Translations under genes and position numbers: made by a program
Assembly (NCBI GenBank): GCA_913061385.1
Contig: CAJXTM010000173.1
Coordinates: forward strand, 1-7,154
Source of the DNA: an uncultured Rhodopirellula sp.
GTDB taxonomy: Bacteria; Planctomycetota; Planctomycetia; Pirellulales; Pirellulaceae
Direction of reading: 5' to 3'
Length of the DNA stretch: 7,154 nt
Notes under the pieces: model-generated
Told to the model about the DNA's origin: nothing
Database searches by the model: none
What the model saw: the letters and a program-made list of their open reading frames with translations, nothing else
Shown: in pieces, positions 1-6,737 of the stretch
Position numbering within the stretch: position 1 is the first letter of the stretch
Layout: every line of letters begins with the position of its first letter

Positions 1-49
1 ATCTACACGTAAGGAGTCGTCGGCAGCGTCAGATGTGTATAAGAGACAG
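1..49 (+). other. Illumina Nextera i5 adapter (P5 tail, index, Read 1, Tn5 mosaic end); not genomic
   Basis: The window opens with the 3' part of the P5 primer (atctacac, 1-8). An eight-base index follows (gtaaggag, 9-16), matching the i5 index I know as S505. Next come the Read 1 tail tcgtcggcagcgtc (17-30) and the 19-bp Tn5 mosaic end agatgtgtataagagacag (31-49). The order and continuity are exactly those of a tagmentation library adapter, so this is untrimmed synthetic sequence and genomic DNA starts at about base 50. It should be masked before any gene calling, because it supplies a false C-terminus to the leftmost reading frame. Confidence 0.99.
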
Positions 50-194
50 TGGCAGGAGCAACGCTTGCTGGCTCGTTGTCTTGAGCCGTACCATTGACTA
101 ACGATCGATTACGTTCACTGACACTCGAGTTTCCAGTTGGGTTAATCAGTACAGCACGGAATTCGGTAGTGTTTGTGTCGCATTTTGAAAACAT
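50..194 (-). CDS. Possible N-terminus of an unidentified protein, cut by the contig end
   Basis: An ATG at 194 lies 10 nt after the stop of the alpha/beta hydrolase and opens a frame that stays open to the adapter junction at base 50. It gives about 48 genuine residues, beginning MFSKCDTNTTEFRAVLINPT. Beyond base 50 the frame continues only through adapter sequence and stops inside P5, so the apparent C-terminus is false. The visible part is hydrophilic and rich in Asn, Ser and Thr. It has no signal peptide, membrane segment or recognisable motif. No clear Shine-Dalgarno sequence precedes the ATG. Position and strand fit a further operon member, but such a short open stretch could be chance. 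I do not recognise it and assign no function. Confidence 0.3.
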
Positions 195-204
195 TGCTTG
201 ACTT

Positions 205-1101
205 TCAACGCGGCAGTCTTCGTTCTAACCAGTCGGTTGCACGATCGGTCCATGATCCGATATTTGAATTAGGGCGATCTCGTGTTCCGTACCCGTGGCC
301 GCCCGTTTCGTACACGTGCAATTCAGCTGGTACTTTTTGTCGTTTCATGTCAGCGTACAGCAGCACACTGCCTAGCGATGTCGAGCCATCATCATGGGTG
401 TGGATGATGAACGATGGAGAAGTGCTTTTTGTGACCTTGATGACAGGCATCAGTTTGTCTGTCTTGTTGTCGTACATGTTCCATGGATAAACCAACATGG
501 CAAAGTCAGGTCGGAATGATTGTTCGTCAACTTGATCGATTGGCTCATAAGATGCTTTTTCGTCGGTGATTAGAATTGCACCCACTTGTCCGCCGGCTGA
601 AAAAGCCAGTAAACCAATTTGATCACGGTCCAGATTCCATTGGTCCGCATTGGCCCGAATCCATCGCATTGCCCGTTGGGCATCCTGTAAAGGTCGCTTC
701 CAGCCAGGCTCTTTAGCATTGTTGGGCAGACGCGTTCGGTAGTTCAGTACAAAGCACGTTACACCAAGTTCGCAGAGCCAGTCTGCTGCCTCGGAGCCTT
801 CAAGGTTGGGCACCACTTTGCCGAATCCACCGCCGGGTAGAATCAGGACAGCTGAACCATTCGCGTTTCTGGTAGCCGGGTAGACGCTCATTGGTGGCCG
901 TCTGATTTTTTCGATACGAATGATCGGTGGTTTGTCTACTGCCCGCATCGGCAATTGAGTGCCGCTGGTTCGTTCCGTTTCTTCAGGAGCCAAGTCAGGC
1001 CAAACAAAGATCGGTTCGGTTATTGGGATTTCCTGCGCAACAATGCTAAGAGCAGGCAAACTCAACAGTGAAGCAAAAAAGACTGCGAACAAACATTTCA
1101 T
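205..1101 (-). CDS. Secreted alpha/beta hydrolase (esterase/lipase-like, carbohydrate-esterase type)
   Basis: This 298-residue protein is a probable serine hydrolase of the alpha/beta fold, close to the esterase/acetyl-xylan-esterase-like proteins common in planctomycetes. Residues 1-22 form a Sec signal peptide (MKCLFAVFF, then a hydrophobic stretch, then IVA before Q23), so it should act outside the cytoplasm. The oxyanion-loop motif LPGGGF is at 88-93. The nucleophile elbow AFSAGG is at 166-171 with Ser168. The acid is likely Asp237 or Asp238 (THDD), and the catalytic His269 sits in GGHGYG. All three triad elements are in the expected order, and the length suits a complete enzyme. The first position of the usual GxSxG elbow is Ala. 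The gene follows the TIM-barrel gene after 57 bp and has no obvious Shine-Dalgarno, so the start is chosen for its signal peptide. The fold is well supported. An ester of a sugar or polysaccharide as substrate is inferred from context. Confidence 0.9.
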   Translation of the reverse strand: MKCLFAVFFASLLSLPALSIVAQEIPITEPIFVWPDLAPEETERTSGTQLPMRAVDKPPIIRIEKIRRPPMSVYPATRNANGSAVLILPGGGFGKVVPNLEGSEAADWLCELGVTCFVLNYRTRLPNNAKEPGWKRPLQDAQRAMRWIRANADQWNLDRDQIGLLAFSAGGQVGAILITDEKASYEPIDQVDEQSFRPDFAMLVYPWNMYDNKTDKLMPVIKVTKSTSPSFIIHTHDDGSTSLGSVLLYADMKRQKVPAELHVYETGGHGYGTRDRPNSNIGSWTDRATDWLERRLPR

Positions 1102-1158
1102 CAGGTCGTTGCCGGGGTTTGGGTGTTATCAGTTCTAGCTGCAAGATTAAGAGCTGTG

Positions 1159-2100
1159 TCAGCCGGTCGCCAGCATGGTTCGGAGGGTTGCCAAGTCTGT
1201 TTTGATTGCCGCCAAGTGCTGCGGTACGAGCTCTGGATCTCGGTGGTCAAGGTATTCTTCGTGCAAAGAGATGGGTCCACTGAAATCGGTGCCAGCCAGC
1301 ATCGCGAAGAATCCTGGGTCGATGCGACCTTTTCCCAATGGGACGTTGGTTGGCTTTTTGCCTTCGTTCCAAACGAAGTCTTTGACATACACTGTGTCGA
1401 TGGAAGGTCGGATCATGTTGAAGGTCACCGGCCAACTCATGCCACCTTCAGCAGTTGCATGGCGAATGTCGTAGGCAACTCCGATGTCGTTTGGATCAAT
1501 GCCCTGCAACGCCATTCGTAGATCCCAGAGTGGGGCACCAAGATAATTGATTCCCGCGTGATTTTGATAGACACCGGTCAGGCCGAAGTCATGGTTCATG
1601 GCGGCAAGTTGCTTGATTTTTGGACGCCATTGATTGATTTGTGCAAGGACGCTTTGTTTTAGATCATATTTGTAATACTTCATGCGGTAGCGTTTGATGC
1701 CAAGCGTAGCGGCTGTTCTCAGGACGCGTGCGGTGACAGGATCATCAGGGTCATTGACGTCCGACGTCAGTACCGTGATTTCGAGGTCACGCTTCTTAAG
1801 TGCTTCCACCAGAGCCGGGAGTTTCTGCTCAACTTGCTCTGGTTCGACGTGACCGCCCTTGCGAACGGGAGCCTCAATTCCATCGAATCCCAGTTCAGCG
1901 ATTTGATCGGCAAGCTCGTCGAATGAAAGTGAATTGAATGGTTTGGTAAATACACAGATGGGGTTTTTTCTGTTTTGATTTTTGTCGGCAGCATGTCCTG
2001 TATCTACCTGCGTCAGTAACGATCCAGCAGCGACCGCAGTTGAGACGCTTATGAATTGTCGTCGGTTGGAATGGTGTTTGGCAGTTTTTTGATCATTCAT
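1159..2100 (-). CDS. Tat-exported sugar phosphate isomerase/epimerase-like protein (xylose isomerase-like TIM barrel)
   Basis: This 313-residue protein belongs to the xylose-isomerase-like TIM-barrel superfamily (AP-endonuclease-2 type, PF01261), whose members isomerise, epimerise or eliminate sugars at a divalent metal. A twin-arginine signal (SNRRQFIS, residues 11-18, then a hydrophobic stretch and a GHA processing site at 35-37) predicts export after folding. Barrel landmarks are ELGFDGIEAPV (69-79, strand 2), VYQNHAG (177-183, strand 4), AYDIRHA (209-215, with Asp211 and His214), YVKDF (238-242) and SLHEEY (278-283, with Glu281 or Glu282). Asp, His and the late Glu can form the metal site. 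The strand-4 acidic ligand seen in many relatives is absent and replaced by the YQNH context. The ATG overlaps the stop of the haem-protein gene (ATGA) and has GGGAG 7 nt upstream, so the start is firm. Export argues against a phosphosugar substrate. A free or oxidised sugar is more plausible, but this is inference. Confidence 0.9.
   Translation of the reverse strand: MNDQKTAKHHSNRRQFISVSTAVAAGSLLTQVDTGHAADKNQNRKNPICVFTKPFNSLSFDELADQIAELGFDGIEAPVRKGGHVEPEQVEQKLPALVEALKKRDLEITVLTSDVNDPDDPVTARVLRTAATLGIKRYRMKYYKYDLKQSVLAQINQWRPKIKQLAAMNHDFGLTGVYQNHAGINYLGAPLWDLRMALQGIDPNDIGVAYDIRHATAEGGMSWPVTFNMIRPSIDTVYVKDFVWNEGKKPTNVPLGKGRIDPGFFAMLAGTDFSGPISLHEEYLDHRDPELVPQHLAAIKTDLATLRTMLATG
2097..2100 (-). 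other. ATGA stop/start overlap (haem protein to TIM-barrel gene)
   Basis: On the minus strand the four bases read ATGA. The ATG starts the TIM-barrel gene, and the TGA, shifted by one base, ends the PVC-type haem protein. This arrangement typically gives translational coupling, so the two proteins are probably made together. Confidence 0.9.
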
Positions 2101-5100
2101 TTTTTTGCTCCCAGTGAAAGGTACGCGAACAAATTGCGTAGTTCTTCGGGTGTCATGTCCTTCAGAACATCGGTCGGCATCAGGGATGTGCGAATCGCTT
2201 TGAGTGTTTCAATATCATCACGACTGATCACGGTAAGTTGGTTATCCGCGTTGCGAAGAGTGACCGTTTTTGGATCTTGTGCTGCGATCATTCCATTGAG
2301 AACACGACCGTCGATGGTCAAGATCAAATAGGACTGAAAACCCTCGCGAATTTCGAGGCTCGGTTCGACAATTGAATTCAGCCAGAATGTCAGGTTTCCT
2401 CTTTCATACCCATCTAGTGGAGGCCCCACTTTCTTGCCTTCTCCAAAGAGTTGGTGACAATTGCCGCAGCGTTTCGTAAAGTGTGCCTTGCCTTTTTCTT
2501 GATCACCTGGGTTGGCTGTCAAAATTTCGCGAAGGCGTTTCATCTCTGCGATCTTTTCGGGGGCTGAATCGATTGCTTTTCCAAAAGCCTGTTCGACGCG
2601 GGCCATGATTTCAGCATTCTCGTAGGTTCGCAGTTGCTGCACGACGTCAGGTGGGATTTGGTCGCGTCTTAAACGCCATGCATTCAATTCGGTGAGCAGT
2701 ACGTTTGCCCACATTGGTCGACTCGCCAGCGTGCGGCATGCCGTTGCTCTGAGTCCGTGTTCTCCCGATATGCGACTGCCAAAAGCGGACACGAGCGTCT
2801 TGGGAATCGAAGCATCGTCGTACTGCGTCAGTGACCGCATGGCGACTCGTTGTAAAGCTGGTTCGCTTGTGTACTGGCCCGTTGCCAATCTCAGCAGAGT
2901 TGGAACGGCGGCAGGGTATTTCACTTCACCGAGTGTTTTGGCAATTTCCAGTTGGATTCCCAAATCCGCTGTTCTGTTTTTCAGGACAGCAGTCGCTTTT
3001 TTAGCGGCCTCTGCTTGTCCTTGTCGCATGCCAAGTACCAGGCCGGAATCACCCAAGCTGGTCTGGTAGGTTTTTAAAGCGTTTTCAAGACTGTCGGGAA
3101 GTGTTGGTAGTGATTGTCCCTGAAACGCGCGATTAAGACCGGTCATCAATCGATCACGGTGATCTTCACTGGGAGCCATCTCGAGTAACTCGGCACAGCG
3201 TTGCAGTTCTGTGGGGCTTCCTGATGCTGCGTAACGCTGCATCAGGCGACTGGCGATGTGATCGCGAAAGATAGGCAGATTCCAAGTGTTTGAGTCGTTT
3301 AGCATGTGCTTGATTTCGGGCCATGCAGACGATTGGCCCTCGAGCGCCCACCAGATCATCAGTGGCATCTGTGGATCGTTTGTGTCTGCATCATTGGCTA
3401 GCAGGGATCGAATGATGGGGAGTGCAACTTTGGCATCGATGCGTTTTGCTGTTGCGGCGAGTTGGCTTCGCACCTGAACATCCGCTTCAGTTCGCGCGGC
3501 ATCGACCAGAGATTTATGTGCCCGGTGTTGGTCGCCCAACAAGCGAATTACCCACCGGCGAATATCGGCGTTTGGACTCTTTAGCCATTTTGCTGCCCGG
3601 TCATCCGTCAGCTCTTTGAGCAAGTTGATTGTCCACAAGGCTTCCAGTGATCCTTTGTCGACCAGGCTAATCAGTTTATCGACGGCTGCTTTGTCTCCGC
3701 GCCAGCCAAGTTCCAGAGTTGCTCTTTGCCGAATCCACTTGTTGGGATGCTGCAGGTAGAGAAGCAAGTTATCCGTCTCGTGTTCATGCAGATCGCCTTC
3801 ACCGTATCCTGCCAGTCCGCCTTCTGGAACAACGCGATAGACTCGCCCGCTTTCCTTGTGCCAGTCGTCGACCGGACTGACATGACTTAGGCGAGTATCG
3901 TACCAGTCGGCGATATAGACCGCCCCGTCCGGTCCCACACCGGAATAAACAGGTCGAAACCATCGGTCGTCTGTCGTTAGCAGGTTGGGCTGGTCGATGG
4001 TTCGATAGGTCGATCCATCAGGCAGGCGACTGCTGTGCCAGACAAGGTTGTGAAGTGCATTCGGCGCGATAATTGAACCATCGAATTCCTTGGGGTACGC
4101 CCCGCCTTCATAAATGCAAAATGCCTGAGGAAAGCGTCGACCGTCACCTTCGAATTTCATCGGCGGAAAAAATCCAAACGCGTAGGGATTCGTCAGTGGG
4201 CCGTGCTTGCCCCAGTTCTTTGCTGAGTAACTGCCTTGGGGGAAGTACCAACCACGTGTGTTTCCACCATTGGTTCCAGTGAAAACACGACCCTTGGAAT
4301 CAATGTCCAGACTGAACGTGTTACCGCCACCCTCCGCATAGATTTCAAAGACGCGACTTTCTGGATGGTACCGCCAAACGCATTGGCCTTGAAATCGGAC
4401 ACCTTTGGTGACTGCCGAACTGACGTCACCAACCGTCGTGCTGCCGTTGCATCCATAGAGCCAGCCATCAGGTCCCCAGAGTAAACTGTTGGCGACCGAG
4501 TGCGTGTCCTGTAGACCGAATCCTGAAAGGTGAACTTCGGGATCTCCATCAGGCACGTCATCCCGGTCGGCATCGGGGTATCGCAGCAGATAGGGTGGGT
4601 TCAACACCCAGATGCCACCGTCGCCAACTTGCACAGATGTGGCGATATTCAAGTTTGAAAGGACTTCTTTGTGTTTGTCATAGGTTCCGTCTCCGTCGGT
4701 GTCTTCGTGCACCGTGATTTTGTCGAGTCCGGGAGTTCCTGTGGGTGGTGGATCGGGAACTTTATCGAATACGGCACGAAGGTGTTGGTCGAAGCGTATG
4801 ACTTTCAAGCCGGCAGGGTATTGGTACTGGCGGTACTGCACCACCCACATGCGGCCTCGTGAATCCCAGCTGACAAATAGAGGTTGAGCCACGATGGGTT
4901 CGCTGGCTGCTACTTCCAGCCCAAAGCCCTTTCGGATGCTGAATTGTTTGACTGCATCAGTCGCTGCGGTGGGGTCGGAGTCATCCGCCATGACTCCCCT
5001 GCCTCCGAATGTCCGCATGATTTCTGCCACTTTTTCATTGCCAGCTCGAGTCGTGTCAGGTTCCTGAGCAGGTGAACGACCGGCAACTAAAATGCTCGCA

Positions 5101-5135
5101 AGCAGAGCAATGACGAGGGCTGATGATTTGTGCAT
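2097..5135 (-). CDS. Secreted PVC-type haem-binding protein: beta-propeller, HEAT-like repeats, CxxCH cytochrome domain
   Basis: The 1012-residue product has the Pirellula/Verrucomicrobium-type layout (TIGR02604 N-terminal dehydrogenase-like domain plus TIGR02603 haem domain). Residues 1-23 are a Sec signal ending SPA before Q24. Residues 65-437 form a propeller of the soluble sugar-dehydrogenase type (WDSRGRMWVVQ, WGPDGWLYG, VGPDGAVYIADWYD). It carries two Ca-binding-like loops, DTDGDGTYD (145-153) and DADRDDVPDG (188-197). Residues 452-860 look like alpha-helical HEAT repeats. A c-type haem site CGNCH lies at 890-894, with Met986 in TSLMP as likely distal ligand. No transmembrane helix remains after cleavage, so it should be soluble and periplasmic. 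The frame is open further upstream to an ATG at 5261, but that adds 42 basic residues in front of the signal peptide and starts inside a repeat array. I therefore use 5135, preceded by a weak GGA 8 nt away. It probably oxidises a substrate and passes electrons to the haem. The substrate is unknown. Confidence 0.93.
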   Translation of the reverse strand: MHKSSALVIALLASILVAGRSPAQEPDTTRAGNEKVAEIMRTFGGRGVMADDSDPTAATDAVKQFSIRKGFGLEVAASEPIVAQPLFVSWDSRGRMWVVQYRQYQYPAGLKVIRFDQHLRAVFDKVPDPPPTGTPGLDKITVHEDTDGDGTYDKHKEVLSNLNIATSVQVGDGGIWVLNPPYLLRYPDADRDDVPDGDPEVHLSGFGLQDTHSVANSLLWGPDGWLYGCNGSTTVGDVSSAVTKGVRFQGQCVWRYHPESRVFEIYAEGGGNTFSLDIDSKGRVFTGTNGGNTRGWYFPQGSYSAKNWGKHGPLTNPYAFGFFPPMKFEGDGRRFPQAFCIYEGGAYPKEFDGSIIAPNALHNLVWHSSRLPDGSTYRTIDQPNLLTTDDRWFRPVYSGVGPDGAVYIADWYDTRLSHVSPVDDWHKESGRVYRVVPEGGLAGYGEGDLHEHETDNLLLYLQHPNKWIRQRATLELGWRGDKAAVDKLISLVDKGSLEALWTINLLKELTDDRAAKWLKSPNADIRRWVIRLLGDQHRAHKSLVDAARTEADVQVRSQLAATAKRIDAKVALPIIRSLLANDADTNDPQMPLMIWWALEGQSSAWPEIKHMLNDSNTWNLPIFRDHIASRLMQRYAASGSPTELQRCAELLEMAPSEDHRDRLMTGLNRAFQGQSLPTLPDSLENALKTYQTSLGDSGLVLGMRQGQAEAAKKATAVLKNRTADLGIQLEIAKTLGEVKYPAAVPTLLRLATGQYTSEPALQRVAMRSLTQYDDASIPKTLVSAFGSRISGEHGLRATACRTLASRPMWANVLLTELNAWRLRRDQIPPDVVQQLRTYENAEIMARVEQAFGKAIDSAPEKIAEMKRLREILTANPGDQEKGKAHFTKRCGNCHQLFGEGKKVGPPLDGYERGNLTFWLNSIVEPSLEIREGFQSYLILTIDGRVLNGMIAAQDPKTVTLRNADNQLTVISRDDIETLKAIRTSLMPTDVLKDMTPEELRNLFAYLSLGAKK
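2108..2112 (-). promoter_or_regulatory. Shine-Dalgarno of the TIM-barrel gene
   Basis: The minus strand reads GGGAG followed by CAAAAAA and ATG at 2100. This is a good ribosome-binding core with a 7-nt A-rich spacer. It lies inside the last codons of the haem-protein gene and fixes the start at 2100. Confidence 0.75.
2454..2468 (-). other. CxxCH haem c attachment site
   Basis: The minus strand encodes CGNCH (residues 890-894 of the PVC-type protein), the covalent c-type haem site, followed by GPPLDG at 904-909, a typical cytochrome c context. Only one such motif is present in the protein, so one haem is expected. Confidence 0.93.
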
Positions 5136-5192
5136 CTGTTTTGTCCGTGTTTGACTGACAGGGTTGCGGAGGGATTGGCTAGGCAGGTGAAA

Positions 5193-5214
5193 TCGCTTAA
5201 CAGCAATCAAGCGA
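5193..5214. repeat. Weak inverted repeat upstream of the haem-protein gene
   Basis: TCGCTT (5193-5198) and AAGCGA (5209-5214) are perfect 6-bp inverted arms around a 10-nt loop, 58 bp upstream of the start at 5135. It lacks a following T-tract on either strand, so it is not a standard terminator. It could be an operator half-site pair or a leader hairpin, or simply chance. Confidence 0.3.
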
Positions 5215-5238
5215 ATTCGTGTTTTCGTCAGAGCGGGG

Positions 5239-5312
5239 TGAAAGCCAGAATGAATTTTCAAGCCAGAATACAGATTTAAGCCAGGATGTTGTGTTCAAAC
5301 CAGAATGTTGTG
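5239..5312 (-). repeat. Four imperfect 18-19-bp tandem repeats covering the DUF1501 stop codon
   Basis: On the minus strand the units are CACAACATTCTGGTTTGAA (5312-5294), CACAACATCCTGGCTTAAA (5293-5275), TCTGTATTCTGGCTTGAA (5274-5257) and AATTCATTCTGGCTTTCA (5256-5239). The first two match at 16 of 19 bases. All four share the core ATYCTGGYTT. The first copy holds the true end of the DUF1501 gene (Ile-Leu-Val-stop). Copies two and three repeat the pattern as Ile-Leu-Ala-stop, and copy four has lost the stop. Similarity falls with distance from the gene, as expected from stepwise slippage duplication. Confidence 0.85.
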
Positions 5313-6737
5313 CAACACATTTCCATGCACATCGGTCAATCGAAAATCACGGCCACCATGTCTGTAGGTCAGCTTTTCGTGATTGATCCCTAGCTGGTGT
5401 AAAACGGTAGCCCACACATCATACACCTGGCACTTGTCCTGTACGGCATGGTAGCCAAGTTCATCGGTTGCTCCGTGGACAGTGCCGCCTTTCACGCCGC
5501 CGCCGCATAGCCATGCGCTAAAGCCAAATGGATTGTGGTCACGACCGTTACTGCCTTGGGAAAATGGCGTGCGTCCAAACTCGCCAGCCCAGACAATGAG
5601 TGTGTCATCGAGCAATCCACACCGTTTCAGGTCTTGGATTAGGGCAGCGATTGGCTGATCGACTTGAGTCGCCATTGCGCGATGGCCTTTTTCTAACGCG
5701 CTGTGTTGGTCCCACGGGTTGGCTGCTCCTCCGGCACCGATACCTCGGGTCAGGCAACTGAGTTCGATGAACCGGACACCTCGTTGGACAAGCCGTCGGG
5801 CGAGTAGGCATTGGCGACCGTAGGACGCCAATGCGGCGTCCTTTGAGTCCAATCCGTATAGTTGCTGAGTTTCTGCGGTTTCATCGCTGATGTCGCAGAG
5901 TTCGGGAACAGCAGTTTGCATTCGGAAAGCTGTTTCAAAGTTGGCGATAGCAGCTTCGACTTGTGGGTCATCTGTGGCGTTCTTGAGAAACTGGCTGTCC
6001 AGTACGCGTGCAAGTTCCAGTCGTCGCCGCTGAGCTTGCAAACCATCAACGCCCCGAATGTTCCGGATGGCCTCTTCCTTGTCCGCTTTGAGGATCGAGC
6101 CCTGATGTTGAGCGGGTAAAAAACCATTGCTGAACAAAGCGACGCCACCGTGTGGTGGCACCGCACCACCACTTTGTAGGACTACATAGGCTGGCAAGTT
6201 TTCATTGGCACTGCCAAGCCCGTAGCTGCACCAGGCTCCGGCGGTCGGGTGACCCATGAACGGGAATCCGCTGTGCATGAGAAAGTTACCTTGGGCGTGT
6301 TCGTTGACTGGTGAGGTCAAGGAACGGATTACGGCTAATTCGTCCGCTTGCTTGCCGACATTCGGAAACATGTCGCTGATTTCCAAACCACTTTCGCCCC
6401 ATGGCTGGAAATTGAACGGACTTGCCATGATGTTGCCGTTGTTGTTGAACTGTGTGCGTTCAACACTGACTGGCATCGATTTACCATGCAATTCTTGCAG
6501 TTTGGGCTTCGGGTCAAACGAGTCAACATGCGAAACACCTCCGGACATGTAGCAAAAGATGACATGCTTGGCTTTTGCTGGATGATGGCCATTGCCTCCG
6601 TCTGTTTTCGATTCTTCGGATCCATGGCTGGACTGTTCCGCAAGCAGGCCAGCCAAGGCCAGCCCGCCAAATCCACTGGACGCTTGCTGAAGCAGGCGGC
6701 GCCGTGATGTTGCGAATGGAGAAGCTTTATCGGACAT
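5295..6737 (-). CDS. Tat-exported DUF1501 family protein
   Basis: This complete 480-residue protein belongs to the DUF1501 family (PF07394), which has the alkaline phosphatase/sulfatase-like fold and is very abundant in planctomycetes. The N-terminus carries a Tat signal: SRRRLLQQ at 11-18, then a hydrophobic run to about residue 33. Family landmarks follow in order: [21 protein letters not shown] (58-78), [13 protein letters not shown] (138-150), GVRFIEL (320-326), GEFGRTP (385-391), GRDHNPFGF (398-406) and a C-terminal [10 protein letters not shown] (460-469). The catalytic activity of the family is not established. His70, Asp72, Glu386, Asp400 and His401 are candidate metal or active-site residues. 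It overlaps the preceding LamG/DUF1553 gene by 11 bp, the usual partnership for these families, which suggests a joint extracytoplasmic role. The start is supported by AAGGA 8 nt upstream. The family call is firm and the function is unknown. Confidence 0.95.
   Translation of the reverse strand: MSDKASPFATSRRRLLQQASSGFGGLALAGLLAEQSSHGSEESKTDGGNGHHPAKAKHVIFCYMSGGVSHVDSFDPKPKLQELHGKSMPVSVERTQFNNNGNIMASPFNFQPWGESGLEISDMFPNVGKQADELAVIRSLTSPVNEHAQGNFLMHSGFPFMGHPTAGAWCSYGLGSANENLPAYVVLQSGGAVPPHGGVALFSNGFLPAQHQGSILKADKEEAIRNIRGVDGLQAQRRRLELARVLDSQFLKNATDDPQVEAAIANFETAFRMQTAVPELCDISDETAETQQLYGLDSKDAALASYGRQCLLARRLVQRGVRFIELSCLTRGIGAGGAANPWDQHSALEKGHRAMATQVDQPIAALIQDLKRCGLLDDTLIVWAGEFGRTPFSQGSNGRDHNPFGFSAWLCGGGVKGGTVHGATDELGYHAVQDKCQVYDVWATVLHQLGINHEKLTYRHGGRDFRLTDVHGNVLHNILV
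6727..6737. other. 11-bp gene overlap (DUF1553 tail with DUF1501 start)
   Basis: The DUF1553-type gene ends with TAA at 6729-6727, while DUF1501 starts with ATG at 6737-6735 in a different frame. The downstream ribosome-binding site lies in the upstream coding sequence, so the two are likely co-translated. Confidence 0.9.

Noticed and set aside
173..490. Plus-strand 105-residue frame
   Set aside because: It lies opposite the 3' part of the alpha/beta hydrolase gene, shows no family resemblance, and is explained as an antisense shadow.
1102..1158. Terminator or promoter in the gap between the TIM-barrel and hydrolase genes
   Set aside because: Only mismatched short inverted segments are visible, with no T-tract and no recognisable -35/-10 pair.
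1123..1521. Plus-strand 132-residue frame and the neighbouring antisense frame at 1175-1474
   Set aside because: Both are opposite the TIM-barrel coding sequence, which has clear family motifs; no ribosome-binding site or domain supports them.
4193..4573. Minus-strand 126-residue frame inside the haem-protein gene
   Set aside because: It is an out-of-frame shadow of the conserved propeller region and has no recognisable features.
5193..5214. Rho-independent terminator after DUF1501
   Set aside because: The stem is only 6 bp with a 10-nt loop and no T-run follows on either strand.
5136..5261. 42-residue N-terminal extension of the haem protein from the ATG at 5261
   Set aside because: It precedes a clear Sec signal peptide, is basic and low in family resemblance, and begins inside the tandem repeat.
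5239..5312. CRISPR-like array
   Set aside because: The units are 18-19 bp, adjacent without true spacers and degenerate, and there are no cas genes.
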